The position numbers and the translations under genes were made by a program. This document shows, in pieces, positions 8,179 to 16,889 of a DNA stretch of 53,715 nt. Below the pieces are notes generated by a model. The model worked only from the letters and a program-made list of their open reading frames with translations, was not told the DNA's origin and made no database searches. The DNA comes from an uncultured Clostridium sp. (GTDB taxonomy: Bacteria > Bacillota > Clostridia > Clostridiales > Clostridiaceae): positions 1-53,715 of the forward strand of contig NZ_CAKVJA010000017.1 in the NCBI RefSeq assembly GCF_934754925.1. Reading direction: 5' to 3'. Numbering within the stretch: position 1 is the first letter of the stretch; each line of letters begins with the position of its first letter.

Positions 8179-9627
8179 ATGATAGAAGTAAAAGATTTAA
8201 CTGTAGGAAGTTTTGAAGGTGCTATTAATCTTATATATGAAGATAAATCTTCAAATAATAAAATAGTTGAAGGTTTGAAAGCTAAAAAAGTATTTGAAGG
8301 AAAAAGCGGACAAATATTTTATAGAACTACTGAAGAACTAAATTATGAAATTTTTGTAGGGCTTGGAAAATTTGATGAGTTAGAAAGAACAGATTTAGTA
8401 AATGCAGTAGCTAGGGGAATTAAACAAGCAGAAAAATTAAAAATAGAAGATTTAAGTATTAATTTTATAAAAGCTAATGGTTTATGTACTGGTGGAGTTA
8501 CTAAGTCTATAGTACAAGGGGTAAAGTTAGCAAGTTATAAGTTTGATAAATATAAGCAAGGTAAAGAATCTTATGAACCAAAGGTAACTATAGTAGGTGG
8601 ACCAAAAGAAAAGTTTGCAAAGATGAGAGAGAAAATAAAAGAGGCAAGCAATGTTGCTGATGGTATTATTTTAGCTCGTGATCTTGTAAATGAACCTGCT
8701 AATGTATTATATCCAGAAACTTTAGCAGAGAGAGCTGTAGAAGTAGGAAAAGAAAGCGGATTTGAAGTAGAAGTTTTTGATGAAAAGCAAATAGAAGAGT
8801 TAGGAATGAAAGCATTCTTAGAAGTTGGAAAAGGATCAGTGCATAAGCCAAGATTAATTGTTATGAGGTATATGGGTAATGCTAATAGTGATGAAAGAGT
8901 GGGACTTGTAGGTAAGGGTCTTACTTTTGATACTGGTGGATATTCTCTTAAGCCATCAACTTCTATGGATACTATGAAAAGTGATATGGGTGGAGCTGCA
9001 GCTGTTATCGGAACAATGAAAGCTCTTGCTAAAAATAAGGTAGAAAAAAATGTAGTTGCAGTAGTAGCAGCTTGTGAAAATGCTATTTCAGGTGGAAGCT
9101 ATAAGCCAGGAGATATTATTGGTTCTATGGCAGGTAAAACTATTGAAGTTTTAAATACAGATGCAGAGGGTAGATTAACTTTAGTTGATGCTATAACTTA
9201 TATTATTGAAAAGGAAAAAGTAGATAAGGTAGTAGATGTAGCAACTCTTACAGGAGCAGTATTAGTAGCCCTTGGATCTGAAATAACAGGAGTATTAAGT
9301 AATGATGATGCTTTTTATGAAGAGTTATTAGTTGCAGCAAATAGAACAGGAGAAAAATTCTGGAGATTACCTAATGATAAGTGCTTTAAAAAGTTATATA
9401 AGGGTGATTTTGCAGATCTTAAAAATACTGGTGGACGTTATGGTGGAACAATTACTGCAGGTATGTTTATTGAGGAGTTTGTACAAGATAAGCCTTGGTT
9501 ACATTTAGATATTGCAGGAACTTCTTGGACTGATGGTGGAAATGATACTACACCAAAGGGAGGAACAGGAGCGCCAGTTGCAACTTTATATGAATTAGTT
9601 GTTAAGCATAAGTGTAAACATAAATAA
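8179..9627 (+). CDS. pepA: Leucyl aminopeptidase, M17 family
   Basis: 482 residues. Cytosolic two-metal aminopeptidase that removes N-terminal residues from peptides. The C-terminal catalytic domain shows the metal/active-site stretch GLVGKGLTFDTGGYSLKP (near residue 245, with catalytic Lys and a ligand Asp), SDMGGAAAV, and the M17 signature NTDAEGRL near residue 325. The N-terminal macrodomain-like part is complete and the length is normal. GGAGAAGC lies before the ATG. Single-gene unit ending in the hairpin at 9641. Confidence 0.95.
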   Translation: MIEVKDLTVGSFEGAINLIYEDKSSNNKIVEGLKAKKVFEGKSGQIFYRTTEELNYEIFVGLGKFDELERTDLVNAVARGIKQAEKLKIEDLSINFIKANGLCTGGVTKSIVQGVKLASYKFDKYKQGKESYEPKVTIVGGPKEKFAKMREKIKEASNVADGIILARDLVNEPANVLYPETLAERAVEVGKESGFEVEVFDEKQIEELGMKAFLEVGKGSVHKPRLIVMRYMGNANSDERVGLVGKGLTFDTGGYSLKPSTSMDTMKSDMGGAAAVIGTMKALAKNKVEKNVVAVVAACENAISGGSYKPGDIIGSMAGKTIEVLNTDAEGRLTLVDAITYIIEKEKVDKVVDVATLTGAVLVALGSEITGVLSNDDAFYEELLVAANRTGEKFWRLPNDKCFKKLYKGDFADLKNTGGRYGGTITAGMFIEEFVQDKPWLHLDIAGTSWTDGGNDTTPKGGTGAPVATLYELVVKHKCKHK

Positions 9628-9640
9628 AAATAAATTAAAA

Positions 9641-9671
9641 AAGAAGTCAAATTAATTTTGGCTTCTTTTTT
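9641..9671 (+). terminator. pepA terminator
   Basis: 11-bp arms 9641-9651 and 9657-9667 (one G-T pair) followed by a run of Ts. Confidence 0.75.
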
Positions 9672-9675
9672 AATA

Positions 9676-9697
9676 AATGAAAAGATATCTTTTCATT
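9676..9697. repeat. Perfect 22-bp palindrome
   Basis: Positions 9676-9686 are the exact reverse complement of 9687-9697 (centre GAT|ATC), just past the pepA terminator and about 190 bases before the acetyltransferase gene. A protein-binding site is possible; the zero-base loop makes an RNA hairpin less natural. Nothing else is recognisable up to 9880 except very AT-rich sequence. Confidence 0.5.
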
Positions 9698-9889
9698 ACT
9701 AAAATAAGAGTACATTAATTTCCGGTTAAAAGAAGTACATTTGTATTAATTTACAATTAAGTTTATTAATAATTATGAACATATAAGTACATATTTTAAC
9801 ATCCACAAAGCCTTAAATATATAATTACTTAAAAATATAATAAATATATAAAGTTTTTATTATATTTTTTAAAGAAGAGAGGAATTTTT

Positions 9890-10483
9890 ATGGAAAGTTT
9901 CACGTTAAGAGAAGCAACAAAAGGAGACTCGACAATTATTGCAGAACTGGTATATAAAACAGAAGATGATCCTGAGCACGTCTGGGGTTATGGCAGTAAG
10001 GATGAAATAATTCATAGAATAAAATGGCTAGTAGAAAGTGAAGATTCTAGGTATTCATATAAGAATGTTGAAGTTGCAGAACTAGAGGGTAAGATTTGTG
10101 GAGCTATAATATTAATAAAAGGAAAAGATTTATCAAAGCTAGATTTAATAACAATTATAAAGTTAATTAAGTATATTAAAGGAATAAAAAATAAAATTAG
10201 ATTTTTAAAAGATGTTATTTTAGAATTAGGGCTTAATGAGTGTGAGAAAAATGAGTTTTATATTGCTAATTTAGCTACTTTAGAAGAGTATAGAGGTAAG
10301 GGAATTGGAAAAGCTCTTATAAAATTAGCTGAAGAAAGTGCTAAAAAAGCAGGATATAAAAGTTGCTCTTTGTTAGCAAAAGATGCTGGTGTTAAAAGTT
10401 TTTATGAAAAGTTAAACTTTGTATTTGAAGAAGAAGAACCGTATTATTCTCATACTTTATATAGAATGATTAAAGTTATTTAA
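9890..10483 (+). CDS. GNAT family N-acetyltransferase
   Basis: 197 residues. The acetyl-CoA binding motif A is ATLEEYRGKGIGKALIKLAEE near residue 130, followed by SFYEKLNFVFEEEEPYYSH, the usual GNAT C-terminal beta strands. The N-terminal FTLREATKGDSTIIAELVY is also typical. An insertion of basic, lysine-rich sequence (KYIKGIKNKIRFLKD) lies between the N-terminal strands and motif A. The acceptor substrate is unknown. AGAGAGGA precedes the ATG. The gene stands alone. Confidence 0.85.
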   Translation: MESFTLREATKGDSTIIAELVYKTEDDPEHVWGYGSKDEIIHRIKWLVESEDSRYSYKNVEVAELEGKICGAIILIKGKDLSKLDLITIIKLIKYIKGIKNKIRFLKDVILELGLNECEKNEFYIANLATLEEYRGKGIGKALIKLAEESAKKAGYKSCSLLAKDAGVKSFYEKLNFVFEEEEPYYSHTLYRMIKVI

Positions 10484-10502
10484 TTTAATAGATAGTACTT
10501 TT

Positions 10503-10547
10503 TGAAATAGTGATTATATAGTGAAATAGTGATTATATAGTGAAATA
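10503..10547 (+). repeat. 19-bp tandem repeat, 2.4 copies
   Basis: The unit TGAAATAGTGATTATATAG occurs at 10503-10521 and 10522-10540, with seven bases of a third copy. Each full copy contains the left arm of the following terminator, so two alternative hairpins can form. Confidence 0.8.
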
Positions 10548-10565
10548 AATAATCGCTATTTTTAT
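10525..10565 (+). terminator. Terminator of the acetyltransferase gene
   Basis: Arm 10525-10536 (or its duplicate at 10506-10517) pairs with 10549-10560 over 12 bases with one G-T pair, followed by TTTAT. Confidence 0.6.
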
Positions 10566-10646
10566 ATTGCAAATATAAATAAAAATGTAATATAATTGTA
10601 ATTATTTATATATAAAGACAGAATTTTAGTATCAGAGGATGTAGAA

Positions 10647-12485
10647 ATGAGAGTGTGTAAAGAAATTTTGGATAAAATGCCTATAGCTATGTTATATGTA
10701 AAATGTAGTTTTGGGAAAAATGAAGATTTAAATATGGAAATTGAATATGTTAATGATAAAATGCTTCTATTATTGGGTATGGATTACAAAGAAGTGATAT
10801 ATAAAGATTTTTTTGATGTTTTATCAGAGTATAAGGAAGATAAAGATTTTATTAAAATATTAAAGAATCCTAGTGGTAAGAATTCAAATTATACTAAGTA
10901 CATTAAACAATTAAAGGATTTTATTAATATAATTATACAAAAAGAAGATGATAATCATTTTTCATTATACTTTGAAAATTGTATTGATAAACGTTTCTTA
11001 GAAGATATTCAGAGAAAAGATCAAATTTTCTTTATTAAGGATATAAAAAATAGATATGTTTATGCCAGTGAAAATTTTAAAGTGCTGTCTGGATGTGATA
11101 ATGAAGATATTTATGGATTAGACGATATTAAAATATTTGGACAAGATAAAGGGAGAAAATATGCAAAATGTTGTGAAACATTTATAGAATCAAAAAAATT
11201 TTATCGCAGAGAAATTTGTAAATTAAAAGATAAGCTTTATTCACTTCATAGATATGCATTATATAATAATAATGAAGTAATTGGAGTTATAGGAATTCTT
11301 GAAGATATAATTGGGAAAATGGAAAAAATAAATGATGGCAATACGTTATCTTATATAACTAATAATATATCTGAGTATATAATTCTCAAGGATAGTCATG
11401 GAGTTTATTTAGATTGCAACAATAGTTTTTTAAAAGATTTAAGTCTTAATAGAGAAGAAGTTATAGGTAAAAAAATTAGGGATATTCCTAAATTAAATAA
11501 TGTGGCTAAAAATACTACTAGCACAGATTTAGAGGTTGTTAATACAGGGCGTAAAAAAATATACAATGAGAAAGTTTTAATTAATGGAAAACATGTAGAG
11601 TTTGAAATAATTAAAGAACCGTTTATGGATAGTTATGGTAATTTAGTTGGCGTTATTGATACAGTAAGAGATATTTCTCATAGGAGTGAAATTGAAAGAT
11701 TAAGGCTAGAGTTTTTTGCAAATTTATCACATGAGTTAAGAACTCCTTTAAATCTAATTTTTGGTTCATTACAAACTATAGACTTACTAGAGAAAGATTT
11801 ATTAAATAATAATAGTAGATTAAAAAAGTATATTGAAATAATAAGTCAAAATTCCAAACGTCTATTAAAATTAGTTAATAATCTAATAGACTCAACTAAA
11901 TTTGATTGTGAATATTATGAATATGAGCCTAAAAATTATGATATAGTACATTTTATAGAAAATATAGCTATGTCTGTTGCTGAATTTGCTAAACAAAATG
12001 ATATCACTTTAACTTTCGATACAAATGTTGAAGAAAAAGTTATGGCCTTTGATTTGGAGAAGTTAGAGAGAACAATGCTTAACTTACTTTCTAATAGTAT
12101 TAAGTATAATAATTCACCAGGAAAGATAGATGTTATATTAAAAGATTGTAATGAAACGTTTAATATAACTGTAAAGGATAGTGGAATTGGAATTCCAAAT
12201 GATAAGTTGAAAGTTATTTTTGAAAGATTTAAGCAGGTAGAAAATAGGCTTAGAAAAAGAAGTGAGGGAAGTGGCATAGGTTTATCTCTTGTAAAAGATC
12301 TAATTAAAATACAAGGTGGTATAATAGAAGTTAAAAGTGAAGTTGGTGTTGGAAGTGAATTTACTATAAGGTTACCAGTTAAAGTTGTAAGTGATAATGG
12401 AGAGAGTAAAGAATCAAATTATAGAGATTTATCTGATAGTATGGTAACAAGAATGAATATAGAGTTTTCAGATATTTATATTTAA
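10647..12485 (+). CDS. Orphan PAS-domain sensor histidine kinase
   Basis: 612 residues, no membrane segment, so a cytosolic sensor. Three PAS-like regions precede the kinase: ~1-115, ~125-230 (FFIKDIKNRYVYASENFKVLSG) and ~235-350 (YIILKDSHGVYLDCNNSFL...GVIDTVRDISHR). The H-box is FFANLSHELRTPLNLIFGS with phospho-His near residue 362, followed by N (NLLSNSIKYN), G1 (DSGIGIP), F and G2 (GSGIGLSLVKDL) boxes. No response regulator is adjacent. Orphan kinases in clostridia often feed Spo0A, but that is inference here. The C-terminus ends MNIEFSDIYI, resembling the tail of the second kinase at 32960. A start ATG follows AGAGGATG. The next gene begins 52 bases later without a terminator. Confidence 0.92.
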   Translation: MRVCKEILDKMPIAMLYVKCSFGKNEDLNMEIEYVNDKMLLLLGMDYKEVIYKDFFDVLSEYKEDKDFIKILKNPSGKNSNYTKYIKQLKDFINIIIQKEDDNHFSLYFENCIDKRFLEDIQRKDQIFFIKDIKNRYVYASENFKVLSGCDNEDIYGLDDIKIFGQDKGRKYAKCCETFIESKKFYRREICKLKDKLYSLHRYALYNNNEVIGVIGILEDIIGKMEKINDGNTLSYITNNISEYIILKDSHGVYLDCNNSFLKDLSLNREEVIGKKIRDIPKLNNVAKNTTSTDLEVVNTGRKKIYNEKVLINGKHVEFEIIKEPFMDSYGNLVGVIDTVRDISHRSEIERLRLEFFANLSHELRTPLNLIFGSLQTIDLLEKDLLNNNSRLKKYIEIISQNSKRLLKLVNNLIDSTKFDCEYYEYEPKNYDIVHFIENIAMSVAEFAKQNDITLTFDTNVEEKVMAFDLEKLERTMLNLLSNSIKYNNSPGKIDVILKDCNETFNITVKDSGIGIPNDKLKVIFERFKQVENRLRKRSEGSGIGLSLVKDLIKIQGGIIEVKSEVGVGSEFTIRLPVKVVSDNGESKESNYRDLSDSMVTRMNIEFSDIYI

Positions 12486-12537
12486 ATATAAAATTTATTA
12501 TTGAACAGTATAGAAGAATGGAATATGGTAGTTAGAT

Positions 12538-13185
12538 ATGAGTAAGCAATATTCAGAGTCATTAAGAATTGGAATTTTATTAGCATTAGCAGGTGGTTTT
12601 TTAGATGCATATACTTATTTATGCAGGGGAAAGGTATTTGCCAATGCTCAAACAGGAAATATGGTTATGCTAGGCATTAGTTTTTTAGAAGGTAATACTA
12701 CTAATGTAATAAAATATATAATACCTATTATTGCTTTTGCAATTGGTGTTTTATTAGCTGAAATTATAAGGCATAGGTTATTAGAACATGAAAAAATTCA
12801 TTGGAGACAAGCAGTATTAGCAATAGAGATAGTTTTGCTTATATTTGTAGCATTTATACCATATGATTATATTGCAAATACTTTAATTTCGTTAATTTGT
12901 GCAATGCAGGTAGAAAGTTTTAGAAAATTTCATGGGAATGCTTATGCCACTACAATGTGTACAGGTAATTTAAGAAGTGGAACAGAAAAATTAGTTATTT
13001 TTATAAAAAATAAAGATAGAAAGCATTTGAAAATAGCCCTTCAATATTATTTTATAATATTTATTTTTTGCTTTGGAGCTTTTATAGGCGGGATTTTTTC
13101 AAGAAATATAGGAAGAAAGGCTATATTAATTTCATGTATTCCACTAGTATTATCATTAGTTATAATGAGCTATAAAAGGGAATAA
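12538..13185 (+). CDS. YoaK family (DUF1275) membrane protein
   Basis: 215 residues with about six membrane segments and the DUF1275 features GGFLDAYTYLCRGKVFANAQTGNMVMLG near the N-terminus and CAMQVESFRKFHGNAYATTMCTGNLRS in the middle. Function of the family is not established; small-molecule transport is a common suggestion. It lies 52 bases after the histidine kinase on the same strand and shares the terminator at 13271, so the two are probably cotranscribed. The ribosome site is weak. Confidence 0.85.
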   Translation: MSKQYSESLRIGILLALAGGFLDAYTYLCRGKVFANAQTGNMVMLGISFLEGNTTNVIKYIIPIIAFAIGVLLAEIIRHRLLEHEKIHWRQAVLAIEIVLLIFVAFIPYDYIANTLISLICAMQVESFRKFHGNAYATTMCTGNLRSGTEKLVIFIKNKDRKHLKIALQYYFIIFIFCFGAFIGGIFSRNIGRKAILISCIPLVLSLVIMSYKRE

Positions 13186-13270
13186 ATTATTTAAATTATA
13201 ATTAATTATTAACTTGAAAGTAGTAACAATTTGTAACCTTTAAGAATATTAATATATAAATAAATATTAT

Positions 13271-13310
13271 AAAGTAGTACTTAAGCTAAGTGTAGCTAGA
13301 GTACTACTTT
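13271..13310 (+). terminator. Terminator after the kinase/YoaK unit
   Basis: Perfect 11-bp arms 13271-13281 and 13300-13310 followed by TGTACTTTT. Confidence 0.7.
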
Positions 13311-13411
13311 TGTACTTTTAAAACACAAAACTTACATAAAGTACGACTAAATTTTATTTTATTTGGAAATACTGATAAAAGCAGAAAGGGTAGAGAATGG
13401 AGGTCGTGGTA

Positions 13412-14635
13412 ATGAAACAAAAGTGTGAGAAGTGTGAGAAATGTGGTAAAGATGCTATCTTTTTTGATGCTAATTTACAATTATGGTTGTGTGAGGATTG
13501 CGTTAAGAGGGAGTACAAAACCTTTGATTTAGAGGAGTTTATAGAGAAAAATGATAAAGATAGATATAGTGAAGAACTTAATAATATATTAATTGCTATG
13601 GAGAAATTATGTAACTCTATAAGTGAATCAAATAATAGAAGAATTGAAAGGCAATTTAAAAATAAACCATACTCAAAAGATTTAGATAAGTTACTATCTG
13701 CTATGACAAAAGAGAGATTGGGTAAGATTGCTGAAACTTTAGGTATTAGAAAAGTTTATAAATATAAAAAACAAGAATTAAAGGAGATGTTATTATCATC
13801 TTATAAAGATCTTATATTAGAAAAGTTTAAGCTTTTAGATGAAAAAGCATTTAAATCCTTAAGAAAATATTGTAAAAACAATGGAGAAAGAGTTATAGAT
13901 AATATACCTAGTAATGAAGCAATTTATGTAGATTATTTTGTTGAACTTGGAGCCATATTTCCATTTGAAAATAAGGAAGGCAATAAAATGTTTTTAATGC
14001 CAACAGTAACTCAAGAACTTGTTAAATTATTAGAAGATTTTCAAATAAGACTTAAAATTAAAAATAATACTAAGATAATAAACTTGTATAGAGGTATGAT
14101 TAGGGCTTATGGTTTATTGGAAGTATATAAAATTATTGAATTTATAAAGCAATATTTAGTAGAAGAATATGATTATCAGGAGTTAGTTGATATTTTAGAG
14201 GAAAGTTCTAAATATAGTGATGAATATATTGTTGAAGGTGCATTTGTATTCAATTCTAATATAGATAATTATGTTAGTCTTTATAATGATATTAATAGGA
14301 AAATGAAAAATAGTGATTACAGGAAGTTCTCTGAAGGTGAATTATTATCTTTATCTAAGAGTAATTGGGAAGTTGATAATAACTATGCAAGGGATTTTAA
14401 ACGAAGATTCTTAAATTATTTTATTATGTCAGAAGAGGAAATAGATGAGTTTTTAAAGTTTTTATATGCCATAGCTCAGGAGAAAAGTTTAGATGAAATT
14501 TTAAATGAAATAAGAGGAATGATTCAAGAGGAAGAAGCAAAGGAAATAGGTGTAGATATAATTGAGAAATATGTTGTTAATGTACCTATTTGGACTAAAA
14601 AGGGAAGATGTATAAAGGAATTAAAAATTAAATAG
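13412..14635 (+). CDS. Hypothetical protein with N-terminal zinc ribbon and SAP/Rho-N-like segment
   Basis: 407 residues, unrecognised family. The N-terminus has two CxxC pairs (CEKCGKDAIFF...WLCEDC) that could form a zinc ribbon, with two extra cysteines just before. Around residues 90-140, KERLGKIAETLGIRKVYKYKKQELKEMLL resembles a Rho-N/SAP helix-extended-helix motif used for nucleic-acid binding. The rest is helical, charged and without membrane segments. I prefer the ATG at 13412 because GGAGGT lies 8 bases upstream; the ATG at 13397 overlaps that site. It has its own terminator and no related neighbours. Confidence 0.75.
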   Translation: MKQKCEKCEKCGKDAIFFDANLQLWLCEDCVKREYKTFDLEEFIEKNDKDRYSEELNNILIAMEKLCNSISESNNRRIERQFKNKPYSKDLDKLLSAMTKERLGKIAETLGIRKVYKYKKQELKEMLLSSYKDLILEKFKLLDEKAFKSLRKYCKNNGERVIDNIPSNEAIYVDYFVELGAIFPFENKEGNKMFLMPTVTQELVKLLEDFQIRLKIKNNTKIINLYRGMIRAYGLLEVYKIIEFIKQYLVEEYDYQELVDILEESSKYSDEYIVEGAFVFNSNIDNYVSLYNDINRKMKNSDYRKFSEGELLSLSKSNWEVDNNYARDFKRRFLNYFIMSEEEIDEFLKFLYAIAQEKSLDEILNEIRGMIQEEEAKEIGVDIIEKYVVNVPIWTKKGRCIKELKIK

Positions 14636-14643
14636 TTATTTTA

Positions 14644-14683
14644 AAAACAGTAATTATTATATATGTATAATTACTGTTTTTTT
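14644..14683 (+). terminator. Terminator of the zinc-ribbon gene
   Basis: Perfect 14-bp arms 14644-14657 and 14667-14680 with a trailing T tract. Confidence 0.75.
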
Positions 14684-14696
14684 ATGAGTTTTATTT

Positions 14697-14745
14697 AATA
14701 TGAATATAAGCATTAAACTGGATTATTAATGTTTATATTCATATT
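14697..14745. repeat. 20-bp inverted repeat in the gap before the aldo/keto reductase
   Basis: Arms 14697-14716 and 14726-14745 match at 19 of 20 positions (the exception can form a G-T pair) around a 9-base loop. No T tract follows. The rest of the 315-base gap up to 14951 is AT-rich with no recognisable gene; promoter elements of the next operon should lie around 14780-14900. Confidence 0.6.
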
Positions 14746-14951
14746 AAATTTAATTATTTTAAATATAGATAATATATTTAGAAAATATATTGACTTGTAG
14801 TTAACTTTAGGTAGTAAAATAATATATGTGGGGTATATGGAAAATTTATGAAATTTAAATACTAACACAAAATCTAAGGTATGAAGTGGGCAGGTTGTAG
14901 TTTATATTTATTTAGTTTACTTTTATATCATAAAAATGAGGTGAATATAAA

Positions 14952-16073
14952 GTGGAACAAAAAAAATTAGGTTTTGGACTTATGAGATTACCATTAAAGG
15001 ATGCTAACAATCAAGAAAGTATTGATATGGAACAGCTAAATAAAATGGTTGACACTTTTATAGAAAGAGGATTCACATATTTTGATACTGCTTATATGTA
15101 TCATTCCTTTAAAAGTGAAATTGCACTTAGAGAAGCTTTAGTAAAACGTCATAAAAGAGATACTTTTACAGTAGCAACTAAAATGCCAACAATGTTTTTA
15201 AAAAAAGAAGAGGATATGGAAAGAATTTTTAATGAACAGTTAGAAAAATGTGGTGTAGAGTATTTTGATTATTATTTACTTCATAATCTTGGAGTTGAAC
15301 ATTATGCTATTGCTAAAAAGTTAGGTTGTTTTGAATTTATAAATCAAAAGAAAGCTGAAGGAAAAGTCAAGAAGATAGGTTTTTCATTTCATTCAACAGC
15401 TGATGTTTTAGAAGAAATATTAAATGATCATCCAGAGGTAGACTTTGTTCAATTACAAATTAACTATATTGATTGGGAAGATGAGGGCATTCAATCTAGA
15501 AAATGTTATGAAGTAGCAAGAAAGCATAAGAAAGACATAATTGTTATGGAACCTGTTAAGGGAGGAACTTTAGCAAAAGTACCTGAAGATGCAGAGAAGT
15601 TATTTAAAGAGTATAGTCCTAATATGTCAATTCCATCTTGGGCAATTAGATTTGTGGCTAGCCAAGATGGTGTAATTATGGTTTTGAGTGGTATGTCTAA
15701 TATGGAGCAATTATTAGATAATACAGGATATATGCAAGATTTTAAACCCTATTCTACTGAAGAGTATAATATAGTAAATAAAGTTGTTGAAATTATTAAT
15801 GGGTCAACTTCAATTCCTTGTACAGCTTGTGAGTATTGTGTAGATGGATGTCCTAAGAATATTCCTATTCCAAAGTATTTTGCTTTGTTTAATGCAGAAA
15901 ATCAATCTTTAAAAACAGGTTTTTCAACTCAAAAGGTTTATTATGATAATTATGCTAAGCTTTTTGGTAAGGCATCAGATTGTATAAGTTGTAAGAAGTG
16001 TGAAAAGAGTTGTCCTCAGCATATAAAGATAACTTCAAAATTAAAGGATGTTGCAAGGATGTTTGAAGGGTAA
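14952..16073 (+). CDS. Aldo/keto reductase with C-terminal 4Fe-4S domain
   Basis: 373 residues. Residues 1-270 form an AKR TIM barrel with the catalytic tetrad visible as DTAYMYH (Asp, Tyr), ATKMP (Lys) and LLHNL (His). The C-terminus carries ferredoxin-like cysteine groups CTACEYCVDGCPKNIPIP and CISCKKCEKSCPQHI, giving probably two [4Fe-4S] clusters, as in the YajO-like Fe-S AKRs of anaerobes. Substrate unknown; a carbonyl reduction coupled to ferredoxin or NADPH is likely. Start is GTG with GAGGTGA upstream. The gap to larB is 60 bases without a terminator, so cotranscription with larBC is plausible. Confidence 0.9.
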   Translation: MEQKKLGFGLMRLPLKDANNQESIDMEQLNKMVDTFIERGFTYFDTAYMYHSFKSEIALREALVKRHKRDTFTVATKMPTMFLKKEEDMERIFNEQLEKCGVEYFDYYLLHNLGVEHYAIAKKLGCFEFINQKKAEGKVKKIGFSFHSTADVLEEILNDHPEVDFVQLQINYIDWEDEGIQSRKCYEVARKHKKDIIVMEPVKGGTLAKVPEDAEKLFKEYSPNMSIPSWAIRFVASQDGVIMVLSGMSNMEQLLDNTGYMQDFKPYSTEEYNIVNKVVEIINGSTSIPCTACEYCVDGCPKNIPIPKYFALFNAENQSLKTGFSTQKVYYDNYAKLFGKASDCISCKKCEKSCPQHIKITSKLKDVARMFEG

Positions 16074-16087
16074 TTTTTTGAAAGGTA

Positions 16088-16121
16088 ATTTTATGCATAG
16101 ATTTTATGCATAGATTTTATG
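16088..16121 (+). repeat. 13-bp tandem repeat before larB
   Basis: ATTTTATGCATAG occurs twice (16088-16100, 16101-16113) plus eight bases of a third copy. It supplies extra ATGs, one of them in frame with larB at 16119, immediately before the true ribosome site. Confidence 0.75.
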
Positions 16122-16133
16122 GAGGGAAGCAGT

Positions 16134-16889
16134 ATGGGTGGAATTATGGAAGCACGTGAGATATTAGAGAAGGTTAAGGCTGGAGAGATTTCTGTAGAAG
16201 AGGCAGAAGGGTATTTTAGAAGACAGCCTTTTGAAGAAATGGGTTATGCAAAGATTGATACTCATCGTAAGTTGAGGTCAGGTTTTGCTGAAGTTATTTT
16301 TTGTAGTGGAAAAACTAATGAACATTTATTAAATATATTTGAAAGATTGTATAAAGAAAATGGAGAAGTTTTTGGAACTAGAGCATCAGAGGAACAGTAT
16401 AAGTTTATTAAAGAAAGATATCCAGAAGTAAAATATGATACTATTTCTCGTATTTTGAAAATAGAGAAAAAGGATAAAAAGAGAGTAGGAAAAATTGCAG
16501 TCTGTACAGCAGGAACAGCAGATATACCAGTGGCAGAAGAGGCAGCTCAAACTGCTGAGTATTTTGGAACAAATGTAGAGAGAATTTATGATGTGGGAGT
16601 TAGTGGAATTCATAGATTGTTTTCTAGGTTAGATGTAATTCAAAGTGCAAATTGTGTAGTAGCTGTTGCTGGTATGGAGGGGGCTCTTGCTAGTGTTTTA
16701 GGAGGGCTTGTAGATAAGCCTGTTATTGCTGTTCCCACATCTGTTGGATATGGTGCTAATATGAAAGGATTATCAGCTCTTTTAACTATGATTAATTCAT
16801 GTGCAAATGGAATTGCTGTTGTTAATATTGATAATGGATATGGTGCTGGGTATATGGCAACGCAGATTAACAGATTGGGGGTAAAATAG
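16134..16889 (+). CDS. larB: Nickel-pincer cofactor biosynthesis protein LarB
   Basis: 251 residues. LarB carboxylates and hydrolyses nicotinic acid adenine dinucleotide to make pyridinium-3,5-dicarboxylate mononucleotide, the first step towards the Ni-pincer cofactor of lactate racemase and related enzymes. The C-terminal half has the PurE/AIR-carboxylase-like fold (VCTAGTADIPVAEEAAQTAE, VVAVAGMEGALASVLGGL, VIAVPTSVGYGA). I chose the ATG at 16134 because GGAGGG lies 7 bases upstream; an in-frame ATG at 16119 overlaps nothing useful. Its stop overlaps the larC start by one base (TAGTG), so the two are translationally coupled. Confidence 0.95.
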   Translation: MGGIMEAREILEKVKAGEISVEEAEGYFRRQPFEEMGYAKIDTHRKLRSGFAEVIFCSGKTNEHLLNIFERLYKENGEVFGTRASEEQYKFIKERYPEVKYDTISRILKIEKKDKKRVGKIAVCTAGTADIPVAEEAAQTAEYFGTNVERIYDVGVSGIHRLFSRLDVIQSANCVVAVAGMEGALASVLGGLVDKPVIAVPTSVGYGANMKGLSALLTMINSCANGIAVVNIDNGYGAGYMATQINRLGVK

